Positions 47,074 to 57,939 of a stretch of 64,000 bases of DNA are shown here, one piece after another (the first letter of the stretch is position 1; each line of letters opens with the position of its first letter). The DNA comes from Talpa occidentalis (Eukaryota > Chordata > Mammalia > Eulipotyphla > Talpidae): positions 111,572,734 through 111,636,733 of the forward strand of contig NW_023605305.1 of assembly GCF_014898055.3 (NCBI RefSeq), written 5' to 3'. A program made the position numbers and the translations under genes. Under the pieces are notes generated by a model. It saw only the letters and a program-made list of their open reading frames with translations. It was not told the DNA's origin and did no database searches.

Positions 47074-47530
47074 GACGCGCCCAGGCCGGGGTGTGCCCGT
47101 GGGTGCCCCATCTGGGCAGATTCGGAGAGGTTTCGTTTTGCGTTTCAAATGCGAAATTACTGATGCAAAGTACCTGGAATACCAGATGGAGGTGAGGGGG
47201 CGGGGAAGCCACCGGGGTGCACTAAATTTGCCTTGCAAAGCAGACACCGTTTCTCAGCGTCCCCGCCCCCGCCCAGGGCCACTCTCCACCTGCTCACACC
47301 CTCCCGCGGCGCCCCGCCCGCCCGCGGCCCTTCCGGCCGGCTCTGGGGGTGCGCACCCCAGCGCCCGCCCCGGGCTGTTCCGCCGCCCCGAGCAGGTTTC
47401 CTCAGTGATTGGATTATGCTGGGGTCGGAGCTGCGGCGGCGGGAACGTGGGGGCGGCCGGAGGGGGAGGGTCAGTCCCCAAAAGCCTCGCTGCACTCCCC
47501 TGGCGGCTGCTTTGACTGAAAACCCCCAGA
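47074..47530 (-). promoter_or_regulatory. CpG-island promoter of delta
   Basis: The most CpG-dense stretch of the window (for example 47260-47400, with many CCCGCC/CCGCCC boxes). A CCAAT box on the minus strand (GATTGG at 47407-47412) sits 334 bases upstream of the ATG. No TATA box is evident. This fits a housekeeping-style CD58 promoter; transcription direction is inferred from exon 1. Confidence 0.55.
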
Positions 47531-50500
47531 GCACAGGGCGGCTCCAGGACTTGAGGGCCCCGCGCTTCCATCTGTGTCTGTGGCAGCCAGACCCGCCCAG
47601 GCTCTCTCCTCCCCTGTCAGAACAAGAGGAACCCGGACTGTTCAGACACCGCTGGGGTGTGGGGGTGCCTGTTGCACCCCACCCGCTTTTCCTTAATCCC
47701 GATCCCAGCCGCCCCTTGTGCCCAGAACTGGGTTCCAGCCACGGTGTCTCCTCCTCACCCTCTCTGGCTCCTCTTCGGTTTCAACTGTGGCTTTTCCCTC
47801 AGGCTGAGGCGTTCACCCCCTCAGTGGCTCCCCGAATTTCTCTCTGCAGAGCAGCCACTGCCCGCTGGAACGCCCCTTCTTATTGGTCAGTGTTCCCCAC
47901 TGGCTTGCCCCCCACACTTCCCCCTGCAGCCCCAGGGGGCCCAGACCCAAGGACTCCAAGCCAGGAAGGGGCCCTTTTCCTTCAGAGAAGCCCAGAGCTG
48001 TCCCAGCCCAGCTGAGGCAGGTGGAGACTCTTGCCCAGACCAGGACTCCCCGCCCCCCCCACATGCCACCAGGTGCAGCTGTTGAGCAGGTGGAAATCCA
48101 TTTCCTGTGGGTCTCCTCCCCAGCACCCCCACCTGGGCCCCAGCATCCCAGTCACGTGGCCTGTACTTTCAGAAATCACAAACTATTTCTTCAATGAACC
48201 TAAAATCTTAAAAGGCATCACTCATGGGCGAAATTTCAGAAGCCAAAGTCCTGTACCAGGAAGCTGGTGACCTTAAGACACCCCCTACCATCTGTAGATA
48301 TTGGGGGCACATGACAAGTGCAGTGTTTACCCCAACATGTGAGGAAATGGGGGTCCTCCACTGCCTGGGGCTGGCAGGACCTCGGGCAACCTGAGAAGGG
48401 AGGCTGGGGTCTGACAAGTGATGTGACATCAAACTGGAGCCCATTCCGTGCCCTGCCTTAAGTGCACGGCCTGGACTAGCGGATGTGACCACTGTCCTGT
48501 GTCTACAGAGGAGGAAACTGAGGCTCAGGGCACGTGCCTGCCCGAGAACACGCACAGGGAGTGGCAGAGCTGAGAGGCCAACTCAAGCCAAGGTCAAGGA
48601 ATCACACTTACCTTTCACCTGGGAGGACACACCTTTGGGACTAGCAGCAAGGGTCAGCCCCCTAAAAGCAGGGTTAGGGTTAGGGCTGAGGGGAGCAATG
48701 CCCACTTCCCTGGGGTGGAAGTACCCCCAAGGTCATCGTGTCTGGACATTGGATGAGGAAAGACTCATTAGTCTTCCTTGGTGGACGCACCTCTGACCAA
48801 GCAGCAGCGCCAGCTCCTTGAGCAAGAGAAACACATTTATAAGAGCCCTGATGTGCCTGGCCTGGCAACTCCAAGCATCACAGTGGCGCAGGGCCCGGGC
48901 TGTTCATACTCTGAGCACTTGCCACCTAAAGGTTTCATGGTATTTTTCATTCTGCAACTGGTGTTGAAAGACCAGGTTTCATCTGCTTGTCCTTGCAGAT
49001 GTCACCACTAGATAAGAGAGGCGGCTTTTTCAGCTGCTCCTCTGGCGCGAGGCTGCTGCTCTTCCTAGCACAGCCCTCTGGTTCTGGGTCTTGCCAAAGC
49101 CCAAAAGACTCAGGGCCCAGCATATAGTGGACAAAGCACTGCCTCTACTCCTGCCCAGCGTGGGAGGGGACGTTCACACTTCTATGTACACACTGGGCAG
49201 ATCTGCACTGGGGCTGTAGAGGCACAAGTTTATTTCATCAAACTCTAGTTCCCCACTTCCCTTTTAAAAATGATTGCTGGCAGAGAGTGTTTGAGGAAAA
49301 ACAGGCAAAAATAATACATAAAACTGACACGGACCATGCTGGGGACCCAACGGAGAGACAGTGCACCTCAACTCTTGGCCAAGCCAGCAGCTGCCAGAAG
49401 TTGATAAGCAGGCGGCAAGTGGGGTGGGGTGCAGAGGCCACACATCTTGTGTCCCAGGAAGGCTGAGGTGTTAAAGAGAAGAAAAGGGAAGCACTTCCCT
49501 GAGCCTCTCACTCTGTATCTAGAGCCTCTTGTGTAGTGGGCTGTGGATTTCAAAGAATAACAGATGGGCCCTGACCGATCACCCATCACTGCTGTGCTTT
49601 AATCATCCGGTCATTCTTCTCAACTTGCAGATGAGATGAACTCCCAAACACCCCAGATTTGAGCTGTGTGAGGACCAGGGTCTGGGCTGCTGTGCACGGA
49701 ACAGGCGCCAGGCCTTGGTCTTTCCTCCATCCTGAAAGTGCTTGCTGAGCCTTTAGGGTCAAGGCAAGGCCACCCACTGCAGATCATGCTGTGGTCTTGC
49801 TGCAGAGGACCTTGGTGGCCAAGAAGGTTGCTGTTGACATGATCCTGCGCCCCTTCTCCACCAGCTTCTCTTCCCCCTCCTTCCCCCCAGCCCACACCCC
49901 ACCCCCCAGAAAAAAAGGAAGTTAGAGTTGGTAAGCGCTTCCCTCTGCACCTGCTCATCAGCGCAGGCCTGACTCTTTATGACCCCTTCAGCAGCTGGCT
50001 GTGGTGTCGAGGAAGGAGTGTGCTGTGTCATGTGTACGAAGGCACCACTCAGGCTGGGGGAGGAAGGACAGCGGCCGCCAGGGAATGCAAACAGCCATAT
50101 TTTCAACATAATTTACTACAGGTCTCTGAAATGCATATAAAACATTTTAGTGCAACATCTTACAAAGAGTGTTCCTTAAAAAAAAGCAACAAAAGCAAAC
50201 CAACAGCTCTCTACATCATGCACGGGGAGCTTTCTGACCCCACCTTTTTTCCCTTCAATCATCAACGCAGAGAAACCATAGTTTGAAAAGAATAGGAAAA
50301 TCTGCTACAGAAACCCCCAGGGGAGAGAGGGTGCGGTCCTCTCCGTGTCCTGGAACGGGCCTCGCACGGTGTGGTGTTTCATCCATGCAGCCTCGGAGAT
50401 GTGCCCAAGTCAAGCCAGTGGCTGCAGATTTCCTCTTGGTCCAGACCACGGAAGCTCCGGCGGGCAACGTGCAATGAGGCCCCGCGGCCACTGGAGGGCG

Positions 50501-51004
50501 CCATATCCTGTCCTCGGACACCACAGTTCCCAAGACATGGGCAAAGCAAGCAGGTCCTGGGGATTTTCATGGAAAGCTTGGAGAGGCTCACCTTTGGAAG
50601 GCCTCCCCCAGGTCAGTAGAAAATACAGAGGAAAAAAAAATTATTGAAGTACTGGCTCCAGTTTCTTTTGTCTTTCAAGTTTCCTGCAACTGCTTCACAT
50701 ATTGAATTACCTGCAGCACCTGCTATTCTACAGCTGTGAACCCATTCAAACCCAAATCTTAGTTGCACACCCGTCCCAGGCAGCCCTCTGCATCTTTCCA
50801 ATCAGAAAACAGTCAGACACCGCCCTCCCTGACTCAGTTTCTAAGTTAGGAGGCAGCCTGGCTCTGTGGCGCGGCGCCTCCGCCCGCTGTCCAGTCTGAA
50901 CATCTCTGGGCACCGCAGCGCGGGCGCGGCCGGCAGGACAGTCACGGAGCAGAGGCGGCAAAGAGTCTCTCGGCTCCTCCCAGGTCGACATCCACGGAGG
51001 CCCC

Positions 51005-51254
51005 TTAGTCTATGGCTCCTGGGTGGATGCTGAGCACCGGGGGCTCCAAGCAAGTCGGGGAGTAGTTCAGGTGTGGCTCTTTGATCCATAACAGGGGCAC
51101 CCCATAATGCCCTTCGGAGTTCTTATGGGATTTCAGCAATCGCAGCACCGCTTCAGGAACCTGATGACGATGATGCCTAAGATGGGGAGGGGGTAGTAGA
51201 AGACGAAGTCGAAGAGTACCTTGTTGGAGCAGACCCTGGACTGCAGGGTGGAGC
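51005..51254 (-). pseudogene. IGSF3: IGSF3 last exon, copy epsilon, frameshifted
   Basis: The acceptor CTTCCAG ends at 51255. It reads STLQSRVCSNKV, LFDFVFYYPLPILGIIVI, then RFLKRCCDC and TGA at 51135-51133. One base is missing near ATCATCAGG; in the next frame the ancestral IGSF3 tail continues as LLKSHKNSEGHYG, VPLLWIKEPHLNYSPTCLEP and PVLSIHPGAID to TAA at 51005. The end matches human IGSF3. No SINE is present. The exon could still give a membrane protein with a very short tail. Downstream, 50850-51004 is GC-rich and unlike the other copies, probably the native 3' UTR. Confidence 0.88.
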
Positions 51255-52141
51255 CTGGAAGGGGCCGGAGGGAGACAAGACAAGAAGCTGAGAACCTGCA
51301 CTTTTGTTCCCGAAGACCTCGCCCAGCCCAAGGGAAGCTTTGGCGGACTCCCCCAACCCTGCCTTTCTGTCCCCTGCTACCCTGGGCATCTTTTCGCACA
51401 ACAGCACCTCTTCCAGCTCAGTTCAAATAAAGCAAAGCTCCCAAGCCCATGTGTGAGCATCACTGCTTGGAAAGCCACGTGACAACTGGCGGTTCATGAG
51501 CTCAACTCCAAGGAGGACAGAAGAAGCTGAGCCCAGTTTCTCTCACTCTCCTGCATGGTTGTGTCTTACACTTTCCCTTTGCACTCAGTTCTGCTCCAGA
51601 AGTCCTTCTTTGGCAATATAAATGTTCCCTCCCTGACAGCTCCTGAGAGTAGTTTTCCCAGAAATAATGATTCTTTAATTAACACGATCAACTAAAATAT
51701 CACTGTGGGCCCACAAATGCCCACTGGATGTCTAGGCTGCAAAGGATACAGCATGCTCGCCCTGGAAGTGGAGGGCAATGAAGCCAGGCTCCCTGCCCTC
51801 GTCCAGGTCTGCCTTTGGACTTGGAAGAAATAAGCAGGAGCCTGGACCCTGAGGCTTCTGGATAGTCTCTGTTTCTTGAAACGCCATACACAGGGGTCGC
51901 CACAGTGGGCAATAATACGTGGCCTCCACACGCTCCCTTTGTTTTTGGACTGGAGCTTTTTCAGGAGTGTGTTGGGGGGTCTGAGCACAATACAGGTCTT
52001 TTCCTGCCTTCCTTTCTAGTGCACAGCTGCTGCTTATCAGTATGCTCAAGAACATTCAACACACACTTACACCTATTAGATCTCTAAAGCACGTGAAATT
52101 GTTGACAGTCAACTACTTTGACCTGTAAAATCTCAGCATCA

Positions 52142-52456
52142 GGGCCTCCCCGGTGGCGCAGCGGTTGAGCGCTGGGTTGCGAAGCTGCTCGTGGCCTCTG
52201 CGGCGCCAGTTCGATCCCCGGCTGCTCCCCGGCCACCGGAGGAGGGTCCCGCATGGCGCGCAGACCTCTCCTGCCGCCCGCTGCTCCCCTCAGCAGTGTA
52301 CTTCGGTCCTTCTGCCTGCTCTGCTCCCCGCTCTGGCTCTGGTGAATTCTCTCACCCTCCCGTGCTTCTGACTGTACCCAGTGCATGTATAAACAAAAAA
52401 CAAACAAACAAATAAATAAATAAAAACATGCCTCTATAAAATAAAAAAAAAAAAAA
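52142..52456 (+). repeat. Young SINE in epsilon Ig-to-TM intron
   Basis: Full-length SINE (GGGCCTCCCCGGTGGCGCAGCGG head, GTTCGATCCC B-box-like) with perfect duplications AAAATCTCAGCATCA at 52127-52141 and 52457-52471. Found only in this unit. Confidence 0.95.
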
Positions 52457-52971
52457 AAAATCTCAGCATCATAGGAGTCAATTTGAAGCAATGTAAATGA
52501 GGTGATGAAATAAAAGAAAAAGGAAATAAAATTTAAAATCTCAAAGCAAAATTATCTGGTAAATATTTTGACTGAAAACAAGTAGAAATTTCTAGTGACA
52601 TTTTTACTTCTGCACTATAGGCTAATTGTGCTAATAACTGACACCATTTTCAGTCTGAGAGTGTCCACATTTTGACAGAAGCCACCCATACGAGTGCCTT
52701 GTTAGAACAGATGATTCAAGGTCAGCAAGAATTTCCTCAGTTTTTTAAAATAGAGTCCTTTGGCACTCTCCAAACTCATTGTTCTGGAACATTCTGTAGC
52801 AACACCGATGGCAAGCTCAACTGTTCCCAGACCCAAGTGACCCCACTGCCCTTCTACGCTGATCCTCCCAGGCTACCCTAAAAATCCACCTAGGTCCATG
52901 TCACCCTCCAAAATAAAGATGACCCAGGAAAACAGAAAGAGTGACAGGGAGGCGCTGGGGCTTCATTTTCT

Positions 52972-53303
52972 TTTTTTCTTTTATTTCTTTTATTTTTTTT
53001 AAGAGGCACGTATTTTTATTTATGATTTTTATTTATTTGTTTGTTTGTTTTGTTTGTACATGCACTGGGCACAGTCAGAAGCGCGGGAGGGTGAGAGAAT
53101 TCACCAGAGCCAGAGCGGGGAGCAGAGCAGGCAGAAGGACCGAAGTACACTGCTGAGGGGAGCAGCGGGCGGCAGGAGGGGTCTGCGCGCCATGTGGGAC
53201 CCTCCTCTGGTGGCCGGGGAGCAGCCGGGGATCGAAGCCGTGCCCCAGAGACCGCGGGCAGCTTCGCAACCCAGTGCTCAACCGCTGCGCCACCGGGGAG
53301 GCC
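52972..53303 (-). repeat. Young SINE in epsilon Ig-to-TM intron, minus
   Basis: Minus-oriented full SINE with perfect 17-base duplications CTGGGGCTTCATTTTCT at 52955-52971 and 53304-53320. Unique to this unit. Confidence 0.95.
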
Positions 53304-53687
53304 CTGGGGCTTCATTTTCTCTCCTTATGAATCTGAAGCACTTGTTAATTGGCTAAAGAGAGATTAATCTGAATATTCTAAAGTGTAACACAATAACCCC
53401 TGACCATGATTTGTATGATGAACTCTTCAAAAGGCTGATGAAACACTACAACAGACTCGGTGTGGCATCAGGATTATTGCACAGATTGACGATGACTGTG
53501 TTATCACGGCCGCTCACACTCCCGAGTTGGCCTGGGCCATCAGGGTCAGTGACATGAACGGTGTGTCAAGTCCTCAGTGCCCGGGACAGGCGAGGAAAGT
53601 GCTTATTAACCTGCAAACCGCCCTGCCCTGTCCTGAGACACAGCTGTCACCGGGCGCGACCCTCCCCTGCCAACTGGGGAAACTCAC

Positions 53688-54146
53688 TGGTGTGCAGGAC
53701 ATGGATGCCGATGGGGGCCGACTCCTCTTCCCTTGGGCGGTACCAATCTCCCTGAGGGCTGGGCACCCACTCCTCCACGCGGCAGGAGTAGTTGCCCGTG
53801 TCCTGCGGGCTGGCCTGCAGCACCGTGAGCCGGAAGAGCAGCAGCGAGGGCCTCTGGAAGTGGAGTCTGTCCTCCCAGGGGCCTCCTTCTGGGCTGAAGA
53901 CCCCGTCAGCATCTATGCTCAGCAGTGCCCTCCGCTCGGTGGGGTCCTCTCCCTGTTCCTCCTGTCCTCCCAGGCCAGGGCTACCCTTTTCCCCGCTGAC
54001 TTTTGTCCTCAGGGAAAACCAGGTCACAGCGAAGCGGGAGTTGTGGCTGGAGCGAGACAGGATGCTGCAGTCCAGCTGGAAGGCGGCCTTCTCAGACACG
54101 GTGGTGTTGGGGACCTTCATGATCACTTGCAGGGCCACATCTGGGA
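53688..54146 (-). CDS. IGSF3: IGSF3-like last Ig domain exon, copy epsilon
   Basis: Phase 1-1, 459 bases, open, the shortest copy: acidic run only QEEQGEDPTER. It reads MKVPNTTVSEKAAFQLDC, VTWFSLRTKVSGEKGSPG, LSIDADGVF, DTGNYSC, WYRPREEESAPIGIHVLHTS. SAPIGI matches human IGSF3, where the other copies have SAPISI. Donor GTGAGT at 53687-53682, acceptor CTAG at 54147-54150. Most diverged of the five. No usable exon 1 for it is seen in the window. Confidence 0.93.
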
Positions 54147-55748
54147 CTAGGGACAGAGAAGGGAGGAGAGATTTTTCATTTCTCTACTCAGAGCAACCCA
54201 AGTGCCTGTCACTGAAGACCTGACAGGAGCACCCAGGGAACTGGCACCGCAGCGGGGGTTGCCCATGTGGAGGGGTAACAGCCCACGGGAGAGCAGGAAC
54301 TCAAGGAGCAGAGCAGACACGTCACGAATATGCTCTGTGCATGAAGACGGAAAGTGGAGGGTTGCTGAGGAAGGGGGGCTGTGAGAGGGCCGTCAAACCC
54401 CCCTGCTTGTATTCTGGAGGACGGAGCCCAGCTCCCGGGGAATCACAAACAGTGCTGGACAGACTGACCCGCCTCACGTCCCTGGCACAGCGGAGGCGAG
54501 GACAGGGGCAGGGAGGGTCAGGCCCAGGTGAGGAGTGAGCAGTTCAGAATGGGGGCGCTGGAGGGGAAGGGGGAAAAAGGTCCCCCAGGCTCCCTGCACA
54601 AGGGGGAGGCGTGTGCACGGCTCCCCTCAGGGAACATCTTTACCATCACACAGGCAGCAAAGCTGCAGCTGCAGAAGGAGGTGGAGACCAGAGGCTCAGG
54701 GTCTGAGGGGATAAAGACTCTGGGAGAGCGAGGACGCTAGGCCAGAAGATTTAGTGGGTGACCCAGAATTTAAAGTGTGGGGCTTCCAGGGGATGATGTG
54801 TTTTGTAGCGGCCACAGGTGTGTGAGCACAGAACAGGTGAGCGCAGGACTCAACCAGGTGGAAATGGAGTCAGGTGCATCTAAGCGATCTAGAAAGGGCA
54901 GGTAAGCTGCACGTTTGCAGAAGACTGAGCCCAGGAGGGAGCACACCACTGGGAGGCACAAGGGGCTGGGAGTACTCCAGGCAGGGCAGAAATTTCGGAG
55001 TTGGCCCAGCAGAGCAAGGGGGCATCCCACAGAGGAGTGGGACCCCTGACCCTCAAGTGGGGAATCAGAATTAGTGGTGAAGTTCTAGGTTCTGTCTGCG
55101 GGGAGAGGCCAGGTAGATTGGGGGACAAGGCTACTGTGGGATGGGGGAGCAAGGACTGAGGAACCAGGAAACTAGAAAGGACTTTGGTTTCAATACTATT
55201 AAAACACCAAGAACGGTGGCATGTGACTGCCAGAAAAGGTGAAGAAGAGCCAGGCAATCTGGGAGGGCTGCACCCTGATGGCTAAACAGTAAGGACCTAC
55301 GTGGGTACAAGAAGGAGGACCCCAGGCTTCAGCTGGGGGTAGGAGGGAGGCTGTGTCCTAGCTCCAGGACCAGTGCAAAGTGACCCAGGAGGACAAGAAC
55401 CCACCTCCTGCAGGCTGCCGGGGCCAGCAGAAACTCTACAGCACCACCTGTCCATGGAGCTCAGCTCTGAGTTCCCTGCTGCTACTCCCTCTTTCCAGAA
55501 CATTCCAAGCAAGACAAGTGACACTGCTGCAGTCGCTCTGCCCCTGGTGCAGTTCCTCCCCACTCCGTCACTTCCTTTTCTCACCCAAAAGGTGACAAGG
55601 GGCTTGACTGGCTCTTGCATGCCAGGAAGAGGGCACACGCCTGACCCATAGGACAGCCAGTTCTCGCCTTGTGGCCATTCATTTGTAACAGTCTCTTCAA
55701 ACAGCTGGGAATTCATCATTTTAAGCCATGACATTATTCAATACTTAC

Positions 55749-55772
55749 CAATCACTTTAAGAGTAAACTTGG
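55749..55772 (-). pseudogene. CD58: 3' stub of CD58-like V exon, copy epsilon
   Basis: Only the last codons survive (TKFTLKVI plus one base) before L1 sequence begins. This stub keeps the canonical donor G|GTAAGT (55748-55743) that is deleted in the four other copies, proving where the V exon ended and that it ended in phase 1. Confidence 0.8.
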
Positions 55773-56919
55773 TAGAAAAACAAAAAAAAAGAAAAAATTA
55801 GGGATCAAGAGGGACAATGAGTGGAGAGGAACTACTGCAGGCACCACATCCATGAACAGGACCTCTGGACAATCCTGCGGGAATTGCCACGGAGGTGAGT
55901 GAACGGCACCAGGTGATAGCAACTCAGCACCATTAGGGGAAGATAAGGACTCCATGGAGAGACCTGCAAATAGCCAAATGCCAGCCATTTCCAAACCCCT
56001 GAAGGAACAGTCCAAAGAGATGCCAGCCATTACCAGTGGAACAACGTCCCGACATGTAGAACTAATTAGGAGAGAAGGAAAAAACACAAATAACCAAGGA
56101 AGCCCACAGGGGAAGGATACACCATAAAAGAAAAAGTCACCTGAGCTCAACAATGACATGGAACAACTTCTCTGCCTGTCAGAGAATTAGTAATCATCAT
56201 GATTAAAAAGCATAAAAAAAAAGAAAAAGGAAAGAATGATATGAGACAAATAATCAATGAACTGAAGAATGAAACTGAGACCTTAAGAAAGCAAGTAAAA
56301 GAAACGCAGGAGATTAAATGATTACAGGAGGAGATAAAGAACTCTGGGGAAAGCAATGAAAAAAGAATCAATGAAATGGAAGAACGGATCAGTACTCTCA
56401 AAGATACAGATATAAAAAGAACCAAGAGAGAAAAGCAGAGAGAAGTTTAAAGGAAGAAGAAGGAGGACAATCTTCAACAATTATCAGGCTCCATGAAGAG
56501 AGGAAAGGTAAGAGTCATAGGCATTCCAGAAGATGAGAAGAGAGACAAAGGAACTGAGAAATTATTCAAGGAGATAATTGAAGAAAACTTCCCAAGCATG
56601 AAAAAGGAAATGAATGTGGACAACAAGAAACAAGAAGAATTCCCAGTTCCCATAATGAAAAGAAAGCTACAGCACGACACATAATAGGAAGGCTCGCAAG
56701 AGTCCAAGACAAGGGAAAAATAATGAAACTGGCAAGAGGGGAGAAACAGATAACTTATAAGGGAAAACCAATCAGGTTAACTTCAGACTTCTCCAAGGAA
56801 GCACTATGGGCAAGAAGAGAATGGAGTAACATATTCAACAAATTTCAAGACAACAAATGCCAACCAAGAATACTTTACCCTGTAAAGTTCTCCTTCCTCT
56901 ATGAAGAAAAAATATGGAC

Positions 56920-57458
56920 TGTGGTTCTGCTACTCCTAAGCAGCCTGTTTGGCCACAATTTTGTCACCTATAGTTCTAAATCCTAAGCAAGGTCAAAATG
57001 GCCTGGGTCAGTTAGGTACAGGAGCCCAACCCTGCAAGGTGCCCTTCAAAGCAAACAAGAGCACAAAGCTGGATCATGGTGGGAAGGCTATGCATCAGGA
57101 GGTATGACCAGGAACATGGTGGCAAGGACTGATGTATAACAAAGGACCCACCTTGTTGATAAGATTAAAACCATGGCTGGGGAACTAGGGCTTAATCTCA
57201 ATGACAATACCGAGTCATCAAGCAGATAAGAAGTACCTGGAGGGCAGATTCACAAACTCTGATCTTCTACATCCATCCCCTTTCTTTAATCTCCTTCCTC
57301 CTAAATCTCCTTCCCTTTTCCTTTTGCTCCTCCCCCTTACAACCAATGCTGTGTATCAATAAAAAGGCCAGGATCTTGCTCTTCAGCAGCATACTGCATT
57401 ATGTAGCCTGGTCCATGACTTCTATTTCTTTATCAGTGTGGTGTTGCCCAATGCAACG
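56920..57458 (+). mobile_element. Solo LTR inside L1 ORF1
   Basis: 539 bases, starting TGTGGTTCTG and ending AATGCAACG (CA changed to CG), with perfect 6-base duplications ATGGAC at 56914-56919 and 57459-57464. AATAAA in ATCAATAAAAAGG near 57357. ORF1 resumes immediately after it. No internal retroviral genes. Confidence 0.8.
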
Positions 57459-57661
57459 ATGGACCTTCTCAGACAAAGAGAAACTCCAGAAATTCATTAC
57501 AACTAAACTCCCACTCCAAAAAATTCTACAAGAAGTCCTAAAGCCAAAACCAACAGAGGAATGAATAAAAAGAACAGAATAAAGCAAGGAATAAAATCAC
57601 AAAAAAGACAAACAAAATGGCAAATACAGATTCCATCATATCAATAATAACTCTAAATGTA

Positions 57662-57939
57662 GGGCCTCCCTGGTGGCACAGGTGGTTGAGCACAGTGCTG
57701 TGAAGCTGTCTATAGCCTCTGCAGTGCCAGTTCAATCCGGCCCACCAGCAAGGGTCCCGCACGTTGCTGCAGACCAATCCTGTCTTGCCTGCTGCTTCCT
57801 TCAGCAGTGTGTTTCGTCAGTCTGCCTGTTCTGTTCCTTGATCTATCTCTGGTGAATCCTCTCACCCTCCTGCGTATCTGGCCTGTACCCTGGTTCTTGT
57901 ATAAATAAATAAATAAATCTATAAAAGGAAAAAAGACCA
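57662..57939 (+). repeat. SINE inside L1 ORF2 start
   Basis: SINE with CTAAATGTA duplications at 57653-57661 and 57940-57948, splitting ORF2 between ITLNV and NGLN. Confidence 0.9.

Larger units (their letters stand above)
1..55772 (-). repeat. Tandem array of IGSF3-CD58 junction units
   Basis: Near-identical blocks recur with their Ig exons at about 0.08, 12.4, 27.0, 41.7 and 53.7 kb, giving spacings of roughly 12.4, 14.6, 14.6 and 12.0 kb. Read on the minus strand, each block contains an IGSF3 penultimate exon, an IGSF3 last exon, 3' flank, a GC-rich promoter-like stretch, CD58-like exon 1 and CD58-like exon 2. In human the minus-strand order is IGSF3 then CD58, so the block is a duplicated IGSF3/CD58 boundary. 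Size differences come from SINE and LTR insertions, an internal exon-1 duplication in beta and gamma, and a deletion in gamma. Introns and flanks align along nearly their whole length, which suggests fairly recent duplication or gene conversion. Confidence 0.93.

Noticed and set aside
48676..48690. GGGTTAGGGTTAGGG, telomere-like
   Set aside because: Only two TTAGGG units in delta, a small local duplication of GGGTTA; not an interstitial telomere.
1..55772. Assembly duplication as explanation for the array
   Set aside because: Units differ by many substitutions and by insertions with their own target duplications, so they are real copies; local collapse or expansion cannot be excluded.
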